A stretch of 5,105 bases of DNA from an uncultured Acholeplasmataceae bacterium (GCA_937983315.1 CALKAH010000140.1:1-5105), one strand, 5' to 3'. Shown: positions 1-5,105, counted from the stretch's first letter. Notes: generated by a model not told the origin, from the sequence alone. Translations and numbers: made by a program.

Positions 1-209
1 TGACCCGCAAGTTTGAGTGCTTCACTGATGGTGATCGGTTCGAAAACATGATAAACCCCGGGAAATTCAACCGCACCTGTAATCTCAATCTTAATGATAG
101 GAACCACCTGTTTTCCTGTTTCAATCCATGTCGACTCTTCTCTCTTTGGGAATAATAGGTATATTGCTAAAGCCATACACAAAACAACGATCATCATCTT
201 TTGTTTCAT
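1..209 (-). CDS. comEA: ComEA-type competence DNA-binding protein, N-terminal part (3' end cut by window edge)
   Basis: ComEA is a membrane-anchored protein that binds incoming double-stranded DNA outside the cell and passes it to the ComEC channel during natural transformation. Sixty-nine codons are present before the window edge. Residues about 5-20 are a hydrophobic anchor after a short basic start (MKQK), with Lys and Arg just after it. From residue 40 the stretch with ITGAVEFPGVY followed by ISEALKLAG fits the SLBB domain that precedes the helix-hairpin-helix DNA-binding domain in Gram-positive ComEA; that second domain is outside the window. The ATG is fixed by a GGAGGG ribosome-binding site 5 nt upstream. 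It lies after yqeM, as the comE locus does in Bacillus, which supports the call. Other small anchored SLBB proteins are possible, since the helix-hairpin-helix part cannot be seen. Confidence 0.85.
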   Translation of the reverse strand, partial: MKQKMMIVVLCMALAIYLLFPKREESTWIETGKQVVPIIKIEITGAVEFPGVYHVFEPITISEALKLAG

Positions 210-210
210 C

Positions 211-243
211 TGATCCCTCCTTACCCTATCGTAGAGAAGATCA
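211..243 (-). promoter_or_regulatory. comEA leader: strong Shine-Dalgarno that may fold into a hairpin
   Basis: The Shine-Dalgarno sequence GGAGGG is at 215-220, 5 nt before the comEA ATG. The bases at 234-243 (read TGATCTTCTC on the minus strand) can pair with 211-220 (GGAGGGATCA): five Watson-Crick pairs, then wobble pairs, one mismatch and a closing G-C, around a 13-nt loop. That would partly mask the ribosome-binding site. The ribosome-binding site is secure; the masking hairpin is an inference from pairing read by eye. Confidence 0.4.
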
Positions 244-258
244 CCTGTTTTTACTTGT

Positions 259-281
259 AAAAAAAAGAACGTTTCCGCTCT
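259..281 (-). terminator. Intrinsic terminator after yqeM
   Basis: Directly after the yqeM TAA stop, the minus strand reads AGAGCG, a GAAA tetraloop, then CGTTCT running into eight T residues (259-266). The six-pair stem contains one G-U pair, can be lengthened by two A-U pairs into the stop codon and T tract, and is capped by a stable GNRA loop. This fits a compact Rho-independent terminator closing the greA-yqeM operon before comEA. The stem is short, so partial read-through into comEA is plausible. Confidence 0.7.
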
Positions 282-926
282 TTATCGTTTGGTTGCAATC
301 ACTAAATGTTTTCTTGGATCGATGGAAGGTCTAACGACCACATCAAATCCGATTGAATCAAGTATATTTAAATAATCTTGCAAGGGATAAACATATTGTG
401 TAATACGATCAATCTCTTGATCATGGGTGACCTGATGAATAAGTTTTCTACCTGATACATGCATCTGCCATTCATAAGCGACAGGTTCACTCTCATCTTC
501 TACGTAACCATCATAATCTTCTAATACAGATTCTTGGTAACAATCAAAAATGAATTTACCTTGAGGATAAAGTGCACGATGGATATTTTTGAATACGTTT
601 TTAACGCCCTTAAAGTAGTTCACAACATCAAACATCGCAAGAATCACATCAGCCTGCCCAAGCATCGGTTTTCTTAAATCATGTTCATAGAGTTCCGTCA
701 TCAGATGCTCACTTCGCATCTTTTCTTCTGCTAAAGACAACATCTTCGATGACACATCAAGACCGATGGCACGGTAACCCTGTTTCATTAATTCAATCAG
801 CATATAACCTGAACCACATCCAGCATCAATGATGAGATCATCATGCTTTAAATAAGGTTTGATATCATTTAAGAGTGCTTCATAATCGACATCACTCATC
901 AGTAGATCATAAAGAGGTTCAAACAT
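282..926 (-). CDS. yqeM: YqeM-like class I SAM-dependent methyltransferase
   Basis: A 214-residue Rossmann-fold methyltransferase whose substrate is unknown. The SAM-binding motif I is seen as IIDAGCGSG (residues 32-40), the acidic residue ending strand 2 as D57 in GLDVS, the adenine-contact position as D83, and the next conserved strand as FDVVNYF (99-105), matching the FDxxNY signature of this family. The N-terminus (LYDLLMSDVDYE) also matches the family's usual YDxLM-DVDY opening. The ATG is one base after the rsfS stop (TAA-T-ATG), with no good Shine-Dalgarno sequence, so translation probably depends on ribosomes finishing rsfS. The position behind yqeK-rsfS is that of yqeM in Bacillus. 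It is the last gene of the operon, with a terminator straight after it. It is somewhat shorter than I recall for the Bacillus protein (near 247 residues). Confidence 0.88.
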   Translation of the reverse strand: MFEPLYDLLMSDVDYEALLNDIKPYLKHDDLIIDAGCGSGYMLIELMKQGYRAIGLDVSSKMLSLAEEKMRSEHLMTELYEHDLRKPMLGQADVILAMFDVVNYFKGVKNVFKNIHRALYPQGKFIFDCYQESVLEDYDGYVEDESEPVAYEWQMHVSGRKLIHQVTHDQEIDRITQYVYPLQDYLNILDSIGFDVVVRPSIDPRKHLVIATKR

Positions 927-927
927 A

Positions 928-1242
928 TTATTTAATACGTTTGTAGCCTAAAAGACGTTGATCAAAACCATAGAACTTTCGATCGTTTTCTTGAAAGAGG
1001 TGCACAATGACATCATGACAATCGACGAGAGTCCATGATCCACCTTTTCCTTCAATGTTTTTGATGTCTTCAGCAACAAGTGCCTTTTTTAAATGATTAA
1101 TCGCTGCATTTCCTTGACGTTCATTGACCGTTGCGATCACGAAGAAATCATAGAAAGGCGATGTTTTTTCAAAATCATAAACAGCTAAATCTTTGACTTT
1201 TAAATCTTCTAAAGTATCGATAATTTTATTTAATTTCTCCAC
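928..1242 (-). CDS. rsfS: Ribosomal silencing factor RsfS (DUF143/Iojap family)
   Basis: RsfS binds ribosomal protein uL14 on the large subunit and blocks joining with the small subunit, lowering translation when nutrients are short. The 104-residue length is typical. Family landmarks in order are KTSPFYDFFVIAT (26-38; family TSxxxDYFVIAT), Q43, an EG pair (64-65), W70 and the VIVHLF...RKFYGF stretch (78-93). In the usual W-xLLDYGDVVVH motif the middle is LVDCHDVIVH here, a mild divergence. The start is GTG, chosen because GGAGGT lies 5 nt upstream and the family start fits; no ATG alternative is present. The gene overlaps the end of yqeK by 17 nt, so its ribosome-binding site lies inside yqeK. 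The yqeK-rsfS-yqeM order is conserved in Bacillota. Confidence 0.95.
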   Translation of the reverse strand: MEKLNKIIDTLEDLKVKDLAVYDFEKTSPFYDFFVIATVNERQGNAAINHLKKALVAEDIKNIEGKGGSWTLVDCHDVIVHLFQENDRKFYGFDQRLLGYKRIK

Positions 1243-1798
1243 GGGTTACCTCCAGGTAATATTGATAACTTTCTAGCTGCTCCTCAGAAGGAGTCAGTCC
1301 TTTTGATTGAATGTGATGAATGGACTGTTCCATACAATAACATACAGCACGATCCAAATTATGGGTTGCAAGTTCATAAACTTCATCACTATCTGCAAAA
1401 CCGCGATTAGGTTCACATGAATCAGCAACAAATATAATTTTTTCTAACGTTGACATCCCTTTTCGTCCCCATACGTGATAGCGTATCGCGTTCAAGATGT
1501 CTTGATCATGAATCTTAAACTCATGTTCTAAGAGATTAGAAGCTGCAATCGCATGATAGATAACGGGATAATCAGCATACGCTTTGATCCACCGAAGATC
1601 CATCATGTTGAGTTGTTCTTCGAGTGTATCATATTTGGCGATATCATGAAACAGTCCTGCGATCATCGCTTTTTCGGGTGATTCATGATAAATGATCGCA
1701 AGTTTTTTTGCTGTTTCAGCAACCCCAATGACATGCTTGAGCCGATGAGGATGATTGCCTAATTTCTCATAAACGCGTTTTTCGATCAAGTCAATCAT
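1226..1798 (-). CDS. yqeK: YqeK-type HD-domain hydrolase (predicted symmetrical Ap4A hydrolase)
   Basis: YqeK proteins are HD-domain metalloenzymes; characterised members split diadenosine tetraphosphate symmetrically to two ADP. In this 190-residue protein the metal ligands are visible as H22 (in RLKHVIGVA), H51-D52 (AGLFHDIAKY), H82 (PVIYHAIAA), H108 (AIRYHVWGR) and D126 (IIFVADSCEPNR). The last motif is normally ADYxEPxR, so only the two residues after the Asp differ. The length is typical for YqeK without a fused NadD domain. The ATG overlaps the yqeH stop by 8 nt, and a CGGAGG ribosome-binding site lies 9 nt upstream inside yqeH. In many Bacillota nadD sits directly before yqeK; here yqeH does. 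The family call is firm; the Ap4A activity is carried over from homologues. Confidence 0.93.
   Translation of the reverse strand: MIDLIEKRVYEKLGNHPHRLKHVIGVAETAKKLAIIYHESPEKAMIAGLFHDIAKYDTLEEQLNMMDLRWIKAYADYPVIYHAIAASNLLEHEFKIHDQDILNAIRYHVWGRKGMSTLEKIIFVADSCEPNRGFADSDEVYELATHNLDRAVCYCMEQSIHHIQSKGLTPSEEQLESYQYYLEVTRGEIK
1248..1253 (-). promoter_or_regulatory. Ribosome-binding site that fixes the rsfS GTG start
   Basis: GGAGGT on the minus strand, inside the last codons of yqeK, is separated by AACCC from the GTG at 1242-1240. It supports the non-ATG start of rsfS despite the overlap with yqeK. Confidence 0.85.
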
Positions 1799-2819
1799 TG
1801 AAAAGTGCCTCCGAAAGTGACAGATGAAGACCTTTGGGGTAGGTCACTTTGATTAAACCAGGTCCCTTGATATGCATAAATCCCATATCAGCAAACGTGA
1901 TTTGATGAAGTCCTTCACTGATTTTAAATGCTTTATCTTCATAACGATCAACAAAGATTTTAAAATGCTTTTCTTTCTCCAAAAGTAAAGGTTTAATGCG
2001 CGCCTCTTGTGTCTTATGGATATTGACCTTTGAATCAAGATATAAGATTGGATTGATAGCATCACCATGAAAGGAAAGTCCAAAGAGACCTTCAAGCATC
2101 AGTGCTTGTCCATCTTTAAGTTGATAAATTCGTGGTTTGATTTCTTGATCAGGAATCAAATCTTTATAAATGCCGTAAGGAAGGACATGATGCAGATATC
2201 CTTCTTGATAAAGACCAGGCATATCATAAATCTCCATGTTTTCAAACGGACGATGAAGTGCTTCTTGAGTCAAACCTGCTTTTTTCATCGCGAGTGCTTT
2301 ATCATCTTTGGTTAATGCCTTAAAAAGTGTTGTTTTTCCGCTATTTTGTACACCTAAAAGGTAGACATAGGGTTCTTTTAAGATGCGTAAATATTCTTTT
2401 AAATGTTCGATGTCATAGGGATTTTTAGCTGACATTAAGATAAGGTCTTCATACGGAATGTGCATATTTTTCGCATGATTCTTGATGCGTGATAAAAGAT
2501 GCGTCAAATCGGTTCCTTTAGGCAAAAGATCAATCTGATTAATGATATAGACGTATTTCGCATCGGGTTGATAGCGGTACACGGGGTAACTAAATAAAAG
2601 GTCCAGATGAAGAACGGATGAAACCATTAAAATAACGGCATGTTCAGGGAGTGATGGTAAATCTTCGGGATGAAAGTGTTTAATCGATTCCCCATAGTGA
2701 AGCAAGCGATAGCATGCTTGACAATAGGTATGGTTGAGGTCGATGACATAGCCTGCACGTTCACGGTCTGTCGTCTGAAGGATTGCTCCGCAACCCTCAC
2801 ATCTCGTGGTCGTCGACAT
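1791..2819 (-). CDS. yqeH: YqeH-type circularly permuted GTPase, ribosome assembly (divergent motifs)
   Basis: YqeH is a GTPase needed for maturation of the 30S subunit. The 342-residue protein starts with a four-cysteine zinc finger (C7, C10, C33, C36). The G motifs follow in permuted order, the mark of the family: G4 as NQID (94-97), G5 as SAK (130-132), the P-loop GVQNSGKT (156-163), and G3 as DMPG (199-202). The C-terminal part has the family's NIHKT element. Several motifs deviate: G4 is usually NKxD, the P-loop usually GxxNVGKS, and the PGTT threonine region before G3 reads EALHRP. It may therefore be slightly shorter and biochemically altered, but the architecture is intact. It overlaps yqeG by 23 nt and has only a weak AAAGG ribosome-binding site 10 nt before the ATG, suggesting coupled translation. 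Confidence 0.9.
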   Translation of the reverse strand: MSTTTRCEGCGAILQTTDRERAGYVIDLNHTYCQACYRLLHYGESIKHFHPEDLPSLPEHAVILMVSSVLHLDLLFSYPVYRYQPDAKYVYIINQIDLLPKGTDLTHLLSRIKNHAKNMHIPYEDLILMSAKNPYDIEHLKEYLRILKEPYVYLLGVQNSGKTTLFKALTKDDKALAMKKAGLTQEALHRPFENMEIYDMPGLYQEGYLHHVLPYGIYKDLIPDQEIKPRIYQLKDGQALMLEGLFGLSFHGDAINPILYLDSKVNIHKTQEARIKPLLLEKEKHFKIFVDRYEDKAFKISEGLHQITFADMGFMHIKGPGLIKVTYPKGLHLSLSEALFND

Positions 2820-3351
2820 ATGGTTTTAACCTTTCAAGATAAACTTGGGGTTGATTCTTTTCAATCTTTTTTAACATACCCACTTCAAGTTTTCGATTGA
2901 TTTTGGTCATCCAGCGATCCGATTTACGTTTGACTGATCGGACGAGAATCGTATTCATCCCTAAACGATTTCCTCCGAGTATATCGGTCATCAATTGATC
3001 ACCAATCATCGCAATTTCGTGTGCTTCAACATTGATTTTTTTGATGGCTTTCTTAAATCCACGTTTCAGTGGTTTTGTTGCATGCCAAACAAATAAAACG
3101 TCGGCATGTTTTAAAGCAAGTGAAACGCGTTGATAGTTCGTGTTTGATAAAACAACAACATGAAAATCATTTTTTAATGTTTGAATCAGTGCGAGATGCT
3201 TTTCATCAAGTTCTGTTTCATCATACGCAATAATGGTGTTATCTAAGTCAAAAAACAAGGCGCGTATTCCTTGTTTTTTAAGTTCCTTGTAATCAATATC
3301 AAAAATGGATGCAGCGTAAGCGTGCGGAATACATTTTTGGTAAAGCGCCAT
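2797..3351 (-). CDS. yqeG: YqeG family HAD-IIIA phosphatase
   Basis: This HAD-superfamily phosphatase belongs to the YqeG/GEP4 family, whose eukaryotic member dephosphorylates phosphatidylglycerophosphate; the bacterial substrate is not settled, so that reaction is only a possibility here. All four HAD motifs are visible in the 184 residues: FFDLDNTI with nucleophile D35 and D37, VVLSNT with S69, the lysine K93 in HATKPLK, and MIGDQLMTD with D118 and D123. The N-terminal opening and short cap-less spacing fit subclass IIIA. The ATG overlaps the greA stop by one base (TAATG), and there is no strong ribosome-binding site, so it is probably translated by re-initiation after greA. The C-terminus overlaps yqeH, its usual partner in Bacillota. 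Confidence 0.9.
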   Translation of the reverse strand: MALYQKCIPHAYAASIFDIDYKELKKQGIRALFFDLDNTIIAYDETELDEKHLALIQTLKNDFHVVVLSNTNYQRVSLALKHADVLFVWHATKPLKRGFKKAIKKINVEAHEIAMIGDQLMTDILGGNRLGMNTILVRSVKRKSDRWMTKINRKLEVGMLKKIEKNQPQVYLERLKPYVDDHEM

Positions 3352-3824
3352 TATTTGATTTCCACAATTTCAAGCTCGAAAACGCGACCTGTTTCGGTTT
3401 TGACTTCCACAACTTCGTTTTCTGCTTTGTTCAAAATGGCACGTCCAATCGGTGATTCAATCGAGATCTTCTTCGCACGTGGATCTGCTTCAATAGAACC
3501 CACGAGTGTGAATTCTTTTTCTTCGCCAGATTCGACAAAGCGAACAATGACAATTTTACCGATATTGACGATATCACGATCATCAGTCTTGATGATCTTA
3601 ACATTCTTGAGGATGTTTTCAATTTCCGCAATCCGTGCTTCGATTCTCGCTTGTTCATTTCTTGCAGCATCGTAATCCGCATTTTCGGAGAGGTCACCTT
3701 GAGCGCGAGCTTCTTTGAGTGCTTCTTTGTTTTCTTCGCGTTTGACATCTTTTAAATACGTGAGTTCTTGTTTGAGATTATCGACACCTTCTTGGGTTAG
3801 TTGAAACAATTGTTTAACAGCCAT
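3351..3824 (-). CDS. greA: Transcription elongation factor GreA
   Basis: GreA enters the secondary channel of RNA polymerase and stimulates cleavage of the backtracked transcript so that elongation can resume. The 157-residue length is standard. The N-terminal coiled coil spans about residues 12-75; its tip carries GDLSENADYDAA, with acidic D44 and E47 that help hold the catalytic metal ion (D41 and E44 in the Escherichia coli protein). The C-terminal FKBP-like domain shows SPIGRAILNK and the closing strand FELEIVEIK. The ATG is set by a near-perfect TAAGGAGG sequence 6 nt upstream. It is the first gene after a recognisable promoter and heads the chain that continues into yqeG. In Bacillus greA is likewise found downstream of U32-family genes. 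Confidence 0.98.
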   Translation of the reverse strand: MAVKQLFQLTQEGVDNLKQELTYLKDVKREENKEALKEARAQGDLSENADYDAARNEQARIEARIAEIENILKNVKIIKTDDRDIVNIGKIVIVRFVESGEEKEFTLVGSIEADPRAKKISIESPIGRAILNKAENEVVEVKTETGRVFELEIVEIK

Positions 3825-3830
3825 GATGGT

Positions 3831-3838
3831 CCTCCTTA
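3831..3838 (-). promoter_or_regulatory. Strong ribosome-binding site of greA
   Basis: TAAGGAGG on the minus strand, 6 nt from the greA ATG, is close to a full complement of the 16S rRNA tail. It is the strongest ribosome-binding site in the window and would supply ribosomes to the coupled genes downstream. Confidence 0.9.
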
Positions 3839-3850
3839 AATTTCTTTCTT

Positions 3851-3879
3851 ATTATACACTATTTTTTAGTGTATTGCTA
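3851..3879 (-). promoter_or_regulatory. Promoter for greA operon
   Basis: A perfect TATAAT -10 box is at 3851-3856. With a 17-nt spacer the -35 position is TAGCAA (3874-3879), a poor match to TTGACA. A transcript starting about 7 nt after the box would have a leader of roughly 20 nt holding the greA ribosome-binding site. The -35 side lies within the last codons of the metallopeptidase gene. The weak -35 and the overlapping palindrome hint at regulation, or at a promoter that adds to read-through from upstream. Confidence 0.6.
3854..3874. repeat. Perfect 8-bp inverted repeat overlapping the greA promoter
   Basis: ATACACTA (3854-3861) and TAGTGTAT (3867-3874) are exact reverse complements separated by five T (plus strand). 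The left arm covers three bases of the -10 box, and the right arm fills most of the -10/-35 spacer. The metallopeptidase stop codon (3866-3868) lies within it. It may be an operator for a dimeric repressor, or a weak hairpin at the end of the upstream transcript. No T tract follows on the minus strand, so it is not a standard terminator in that direction. Confidence 0.6.
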
Positions 3880-4528
3880 TTTTTTTTAGGTCTTTTTGGT
3901 AAACGTGATGATTTGGCATGAGTTGATCCAAAACATGATAAAAAGCTTTCGAATGATTGAACTCAATGACATGCGCATATTCATGATATAAAACATACTC
4001 AAGATAGATAGGATCAAGTGTTGACAAAAAGATATTAAGTGTGATTTCACGCTTCCGAATATGGTAACTTCCAAATTTGGATTTCAGATTTTTAAGTTTG
4101 ATCGGAAGTGGTGAAAGTCCCAAATGCATCAGTTTGGGATCTATTTTTTGATGCAAGAGAGGGAGTATCTTTTCCATTTCAGCAAAATAAATTCTTTTTT
4201 TATTGAGCACCATATCTTCTTGTCGAGATGATAGGTAGATCACATCTTCTGAGATCGTATATTTAAATGCTCCATGAGTCAAAATCAATGTATACGTCTT
4301 ACCCCATAACGTAATCTCATCATCAGATTCTTCATGCTTTACTTCATGTGTTTTTTCATAAAACATATCGAAACGATCAAGGATAAAGCGTTCGATACGA
4401 TCACGTTGTGCTAATGGATGGGTTGTCACAACAACCATGTGTTGTTTAACTCGAAAATAGGTCTTTTTGTTGTCTTTAGGAATGATGGTATACGTGATGG
4501 TTTTTCCGTTTTTTGTCAGTGTGTTCAT
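3866..4528 (-). CDS. YgjP/DUF45-type zinc metallopeptidase
   Basis: A predicted cytoplasmic zinc metallopeptidase of the YgjP/DUF45 group (related to WLM and SprT-like proteases), 220 residues with no signal peptide or membrane segment. The active-site helix reads YHEYAHVIEFNHS (181-193): zinc ligands H182 and H186, catalytic E183, and the NHS element (191-193) with the probable third ligand H192. Upstream the family's RWGSC-then-LN pattern appears as KFGSY (151-155) followed by ITLNIFL, so the usual Trp and Cys are replaced. The N-terminal part has the family's beta-rich segment with LWGKTYTL (74-81). It overlaps the upstream trhP stop by 4 nt (ATGA) with GAGGAAG as ribosome-binding site, so the two are co-transcribed. 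Its substrate is unknown. The stop codon lies inside the greA promoter palindrome. Confidence 0.88.
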   Translation of the reverse strand: MNTLTKNGKTITYTIIPKDNKKTYFRVKQHMVVVTTHPLAQRDRIERFILDRFDMFYEKTHEVKHEESDDEITLWGKTYTLILTHGAFKYTISEDVIYLSSRQEDMVLNKKRIYFAEMEKILPLLHQKIDPKLMHLGLSPLPIKLKNLKSKFGSYHIRKREITLNIFLSTLDPIYLEYVLYHEYAHVIEFNHSKAFYHVLDQLMPNHHVYQKDLKKIAIH

Positions 4529-5059
4529 CGCTTCCTCAACATTGCATAAGGTTCAACAACAAAGGGAACCTTGATTTTTAAGATTTGTTTTGGATGACGT
4601 GCAACATCGAGTCTTTGATGATTCTCATCCATCATCTCATGGATGATAAAAGGCTCTACAAGGCCATTTGGATGAAAGATTTCAACCGCTTCACCTTCAG
4701 TAAAATGGTTACGTTGCTCAATGGTAGCTATTCCACTTTCTTGATCATAATCAAGAACGAGACCAATAAAGAGCTGTGTCGGTCGTTCACTTCTTGCGTT
4801 GTATAATTGTTGTTCAACACCTGGCAATCCTTCAAGATAACCGTGTGATGCTAAACGATTTTCTGCTTTTTCCAATTCCTTCATATAAGGTGCAAAATCA
4901 GTAATCTCATGATGCTTCATGTAATCATCGATGAGCTTACGATACGTAGCTACCACGGTTGCGATATAATGTAAGCTCTTCATCCGTCCTTCGATCTTTA
5001 ATGAAGACACACCGGCATCAATCAGATACGGGATTTGTTCAAGAGCTTCTAAATCTTTA
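4525..5059 (-). CDS. trhP: U32-family protein TrhP/YrrO type, C-terminal fragment (5' end missing)
   Basis: U32-family proteins of the TrhP (YegQ, YrrN/YrrO) type take part in prephenate-dependent hydroxylation of the wobble uridine of tRNA (ho5U34). About 177 residues remain. Reading from the genomic edge, KDL opens the fragment, followed by IDAG and LKIEGRMKSLHYIATVV, a hallmark segment of this family. Then come a helical region and the C-terminal beta domain ending in VEPYAMLRKR. The N-terminal barrel and its cysteine signature are lost at the contig end. A GTG at 5010 is not the start: the frame stays open and family-like up to 5059, where adapter begins. The partial codon at the edge ends in T, compatible with the Ser usually found before KDL. 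In Bacillus yrrO is also upstream of greA. It could be either of the two paralogues; the C-terminal domain favours the YrrO-like one. Confidence 0.88.
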
Positions 5060-5105
5060 AGATCGGAAGAGCGTCGTGTAGGGAAAGAGTGTAGATCTCG
5101 GTGGT
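5060..5105. other. Illumina adapter sequence (assembly contamination)
   Basis: From 5060 to the end the sequence starts AGATCGGAAGAGCGTCGTG and continues through GTAGATCTCGGTGGT. As I know it, this is the reverse complement of the Illumina TruSeq universal (P5) adapter over all 46 bases, with no mismatch. It is not genomic DNA and should be trimmed. The first A may also be genomic, so the junction is uncertain by one base. Confidence 0.97.

Noticed and set aside
228..261. Possible comEA promoter (TTTACA at 256-261 and TACGAT at 228-233, minus strand)
   Set aside because: The spacing of 22 nt is too long, and the -10 candidate matches at only four of six positions.
128..334. Plus-strand open frame across the comEA leader and the end of yqeM
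   Set aside because: It lies antisense to two recognised genes and a terminator, has no ribosome-binding site and resembles no protein family.
1853..2095. Second minus-strand frame inside yqeH
   Set aside because: It overlaps yqeH in another frame, while the yqeH frame carries all family motifs; it is a shadow frame. The same holds for 3431-3748 in greA and 3886-4074 in the metallopeptidase gene.
3271..3675. Long plus-strand frame opposite greA and the start of yqeG
   Set aside because: Its serine-rich translation is the usual by-product of reading greA backwards; there is no start signal.
3854..3887. Palindrome plus T-run on the plus strand as a terminator
   Set aside because: No plus-strand gene ends here, the arms are AT-rich, and five other bases separate the hairpin from the T-run; an operator or promoter palindrome is more fitting.
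4525..5010. GTG at 5010 as the true start of the U32 gene
   Set aside because: The reading frame upstream continues with family-typical sequence (KDL, IDAG) and no ribosome-binding site precedes the GTG, so the gene is truncated by the contig end.
1..5105. Mycoplasma-type code, mobile elements, CRISPR, tRNA or riboswitch
   Set aside because: TGA ends three genes at the right family length; no transposase, spaced direct repeats, tRNA-like fold or long untranslated leader is visible, and the only unexplained non-coding stretches are under 80 bases.

Overview
The window comes from a low-GC, Gram-positive-type bacterium in the Bacillota or the related Mycoplasmatota (an Acholeplasma-like or Erysipelotrichia-like lineage would fit). 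The evidence is AT-rich DNA, strong GGAGG-type ribosome-binding sites, and a gene order otherwise known from Bacillus-type genomes. TGA ends three genes (trhP, yqeG, yqeH), so the standard code applies and this is not a TGA=Trp mycoplasma. The contig is probably from a short-read assembly, because its last 46 bases (5060-5105) are Illumina adapter, not genome.

All genes lie on the minus strand, so transcription runs from high to low coordinates. From the right: the C-terminal part of a U32-family protein of tRNA wobble-uridine hydroxylation (trhP/yrrO type) overlaps by 4 nt a YgjP/DUF45-type zinc metallopeptidase. After 41 nt holding a promoter with a perfect TATAAT box inside an inverted repeat comes greA. 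It starts a very tight chain: greA - yqeG (HAD phosphatase) - yqeH (circularly permuted ribosome-assembly GTPase) - yqeK (HD-domain nucleotide hydrolase) - rsfS (ribosomal silencing factor) - yqeM (SAM methyltransferase). Neighbours overlap or are one base apart. A short GNRA-loop hairpin with an eight-T tract follows the yqeM stop. Beyond it a new leader with a strong ribosome-binding site precedes comEA, cut off by the window's left edge.

The genes form a growth-linked block: tRNA modification, transcript-cleavage rescue of RNA polymerase, 30S subunit maturation (YqeH), control of subunit joining (RsfS) and nucleotide or phospholipid clean-up (YqeK, YqeG), followed by DNA uptake (ComEA). 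It resembles two Bacillus neighbourhoods joined together: yrrO-(udk)-greA and yqeG-yqeH-...-yqeK-rsfS-yqeM-...-comEA. Here udk is replaced by a metallopeptidase, and aroE, yhbY, nadD and comER are absent. There are no RNA genes, CRISPR arrays, mobile elements or gene-free stretches above 300 bases. I see no undescribed system. The points most worth a second look are the adapter end, the divergent YqeH GTPase motifs, the palindromic greA promoter and the comEA leader.
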